Assembly: GCA_009760855.2 (NCBI GenBank)
Contig: WPIO01000064.1
Span: forward strand, 1 to 64,000
Reading direction: 5' to 3'
Source: Cristatella mucedo
Taxonomy: Eukaryota > Bryozoa > Phylactolaemata > Cristatellidae
Length of the DNA stretch: 64,000 nt
Positions within the stretch are counted from its first letter, which is position 1. Each line of letters starts with the position of its first letter. The position numbers were made by a program, and so were the translations under genes. The notes under the pieces are model-generated. The model was given only the letters and a program-made list of their open reading frames with translations, did not search any database and was not told where the DNA came from. Below are positions 62,373 to 64,000 of the stretch, one piece after another.

Positions 62373-63870
62373 TATAATAATAATAATGCACTTAGTTAAG
62401 CGCCCTCAGAGAACTCAATCTCTTTCTAGGCACTTTACACTTGCTGCAAAGGGAAACGCGATTGAACGGTGAGTAATATCAAGCTTGATAAACAACATGA
62501 ACAACATGGTTAGGGGTGAAATGCACAGGGTCAGCATGCAAGTGTGGTTAGTGGCAGCATGCACAGTGTCAGCAAGCATAGGCACATAAAGGACGAATCC
62601 CATGGACCCACTAAATGTTGTCCTATATAAGTGTGTTTTTTAAGTTCATTTTAAATATGCTAGAGTCAGGGGGATGTTCTGATGCAAGTCGGGAGTGAGT
62701 TCCAGGCTTTGGGAGCATACGAACTGAATGCACGGTCTCCAAAGGAGTTGAGGTTTGTACGAAGTATTGGTGGATTCCGAAAAGCTGGTGGTACGATGCT
62801 TGGCCTGGTGGGGGAAGTGGATCTGAGAGATAGGTTGGAGCCAAAGAATGAAGTGACCTAAAAGCGAGCGACAAAACCTTGAAGTCGATCCGTTGCTTGA
62901 TTGGTAGCCAGTGCAGGTCCGCGTGAAGTGGTGTGATGTGGCAACTGCGATGCTCACGACAGACAAGCCTAGCTACGAAGTTTTGGGCAAGCTGTTATCG
63001 CCTGATTGCACATGCCGGTAGACCAGCAAGCAGTGAGTTACAGAAGTCCAGATGGGATGTCACGAAAGCATGGACCAACTTAGACGTGGTATCCTTATCT
63101 AAACAAGCCCGAATTTTAGCAGTGTTATGTTGCTGAAAGTAGGCAGACTTAACAGTGGAGCTGATGTGGTCGTCTAAAGAGAGGTCACTTGGGAACATGG
63201 CACCTAGATTTTGAGCTGATTCAACGGGAGATAAGCTGGCAGAGCCAATTATGAGCGTCAGCCTTTCCAATTTCTAAATCACACTCGGTTTGCCCATAAC
63301 TAGTAAGTTAGTTTTATCATCGTTTAGTTTTAGAAAATTTGCTGCCATCCATGTGCGGATGTCATCAATACATGCTGCAAGTGAGTTGAGAGAATTCGAG
63401 GTGCTCGAAGGCTGGGAGGTATCAAAGCAAAGGTACAACTGAGTGTCATCCGCATAGAAGTGAAAGCCTAGATTGTGCTTGGCAATCACATCAGCAAGAG
63501 GGAGAGTATAAATCGTGAAAAGAATCGGACCTAGCACGGAGCCCTGAGGTACTCCATATTTCAGAGGTACTTTAGATGATCTTTGTCCATTCACGTCAAT
63601 ACTCTGGAGTCTCCCACTGAGATAGGACCTGAACAATTGCAGAGCAGTGCCAGTGATGCCCAGGCGAGACGAGAGGCGCTCTAGAAGAGCTATGTGATCG
63701 ATGGTATCAAAAGCTGCCGAAAGATCGAGCAAAACAAGCAGAGACACTCTACCTATATCTGCATTCCTAAGTAGGTCGTTGTACACCCGAAGCAATGCTG
63801 ACTCTGTGGAGTGATTAGCTCTAAAGTTAAAGCCAGACTGGAACTTACTAGTAAGGTTTGAAGTTTCAAT
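62373..63870 (-). mobile_element. LINE family A copy, RT nearly complete
   Basis: The tail starts at 62,373. 63,274-63,795 encodes motifs A to D ([51 protein letters not shown]). A TAG at about 63,274 replaces a Gln codon, and the same frame continues to 62,995. Later parts are frameshifted. The 5' boundary is at TATATTGAAAC. Confidence 0.9.
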
Positions 63871-64000
63871 ATATAATAATAATAATAATAATAATTCACT
63901 TGATAAAGCGCCCTCAGAGAACTTAATCTCTCTCTAGGCGCTTTACATTTGCTGTAAAGTGAAATGCTATTGAATGGTAAGTAAAATCATGCTTGAAAAA
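63871..64000 (-). mobile_element. LINE family A 3' end, cut by window edge
   Basis: The (AAT)n tail at 63,875-63,895 and the start of the reversed UTR. Confidence 0.85.

Overview
This is a window of animal nuclear DNA. Two multi-exon protein genes have GT-AG introns, and the rest is dominated by non-LTR retrotransposons, tRNA-derived SINEs and microsatellites. Nothing here fixes the species. A one-domain, ACE-type M2 peptidase, CR1/L2-type LINEs and a Polinton/adintovirus-like DNA polymerase together suggest a bilaterian invertebrate.

Positions 1-10,930 are AT-rich and look like an old integrated Polinton/Maverick or adintovirus-type element. A protein-primed family B DNA polymerase lies on the minus strand (7,234-10,767) and is broken by several frameshifts and one stop. 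Downstream on the same strand is a run of small genes. Five of them encode one or two copies of the same ~60-70 residue domain, and one encodes an acidic Ser/Glu-repeat protein. Every start codon in this cluster has the same TATATAG-like motif 2-8 bases upstream. The left 4.3 kb holds only decayed, coding-like stretches and low-complexity runs. A 48-bp inverted repeat marks the right edge of the AT-rich block.

Positions 12,628-42,645 (possibly to 43,842) carry an angiotensin-converting-enzyme-like metallopeptidase gene on the plus strand. I resolved thirteen exons that join in frame for 645 codons: signal peptide, HEMGH zinc motif, the downstream zinc-ligand Glu, and the chloride and substrate residues. 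One intron appears to be GC-AG. Its introns hold most of the LINE copies.

Positions 42,690-52,600 are intergenic: LINE fragments, a hAT transposase remnant and two unnamed repeat families. Positions 52,627-60,090 carry a five-exon PRADC1-like gene (secreted protease-associated-domain glycoprotein, 209 aa) on the plus strand. Positions 60,100-64,000 are again LINE and SINE insertions.

Two LINE families recur. Family A (L2/CR1-like) ends in (TTA)n. Family B is related but has a different 3' end that runs into ACATT or TATG repeats. Two SINE families have tRNA-like heads. One of them carries a tail matching the family A LINE 3' end, which suggests a LINE-SINE partnership. Nested insertions give a relative order of events. 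The two host genes are intact, while the viral-like block and nearly all LINE copies are broken.
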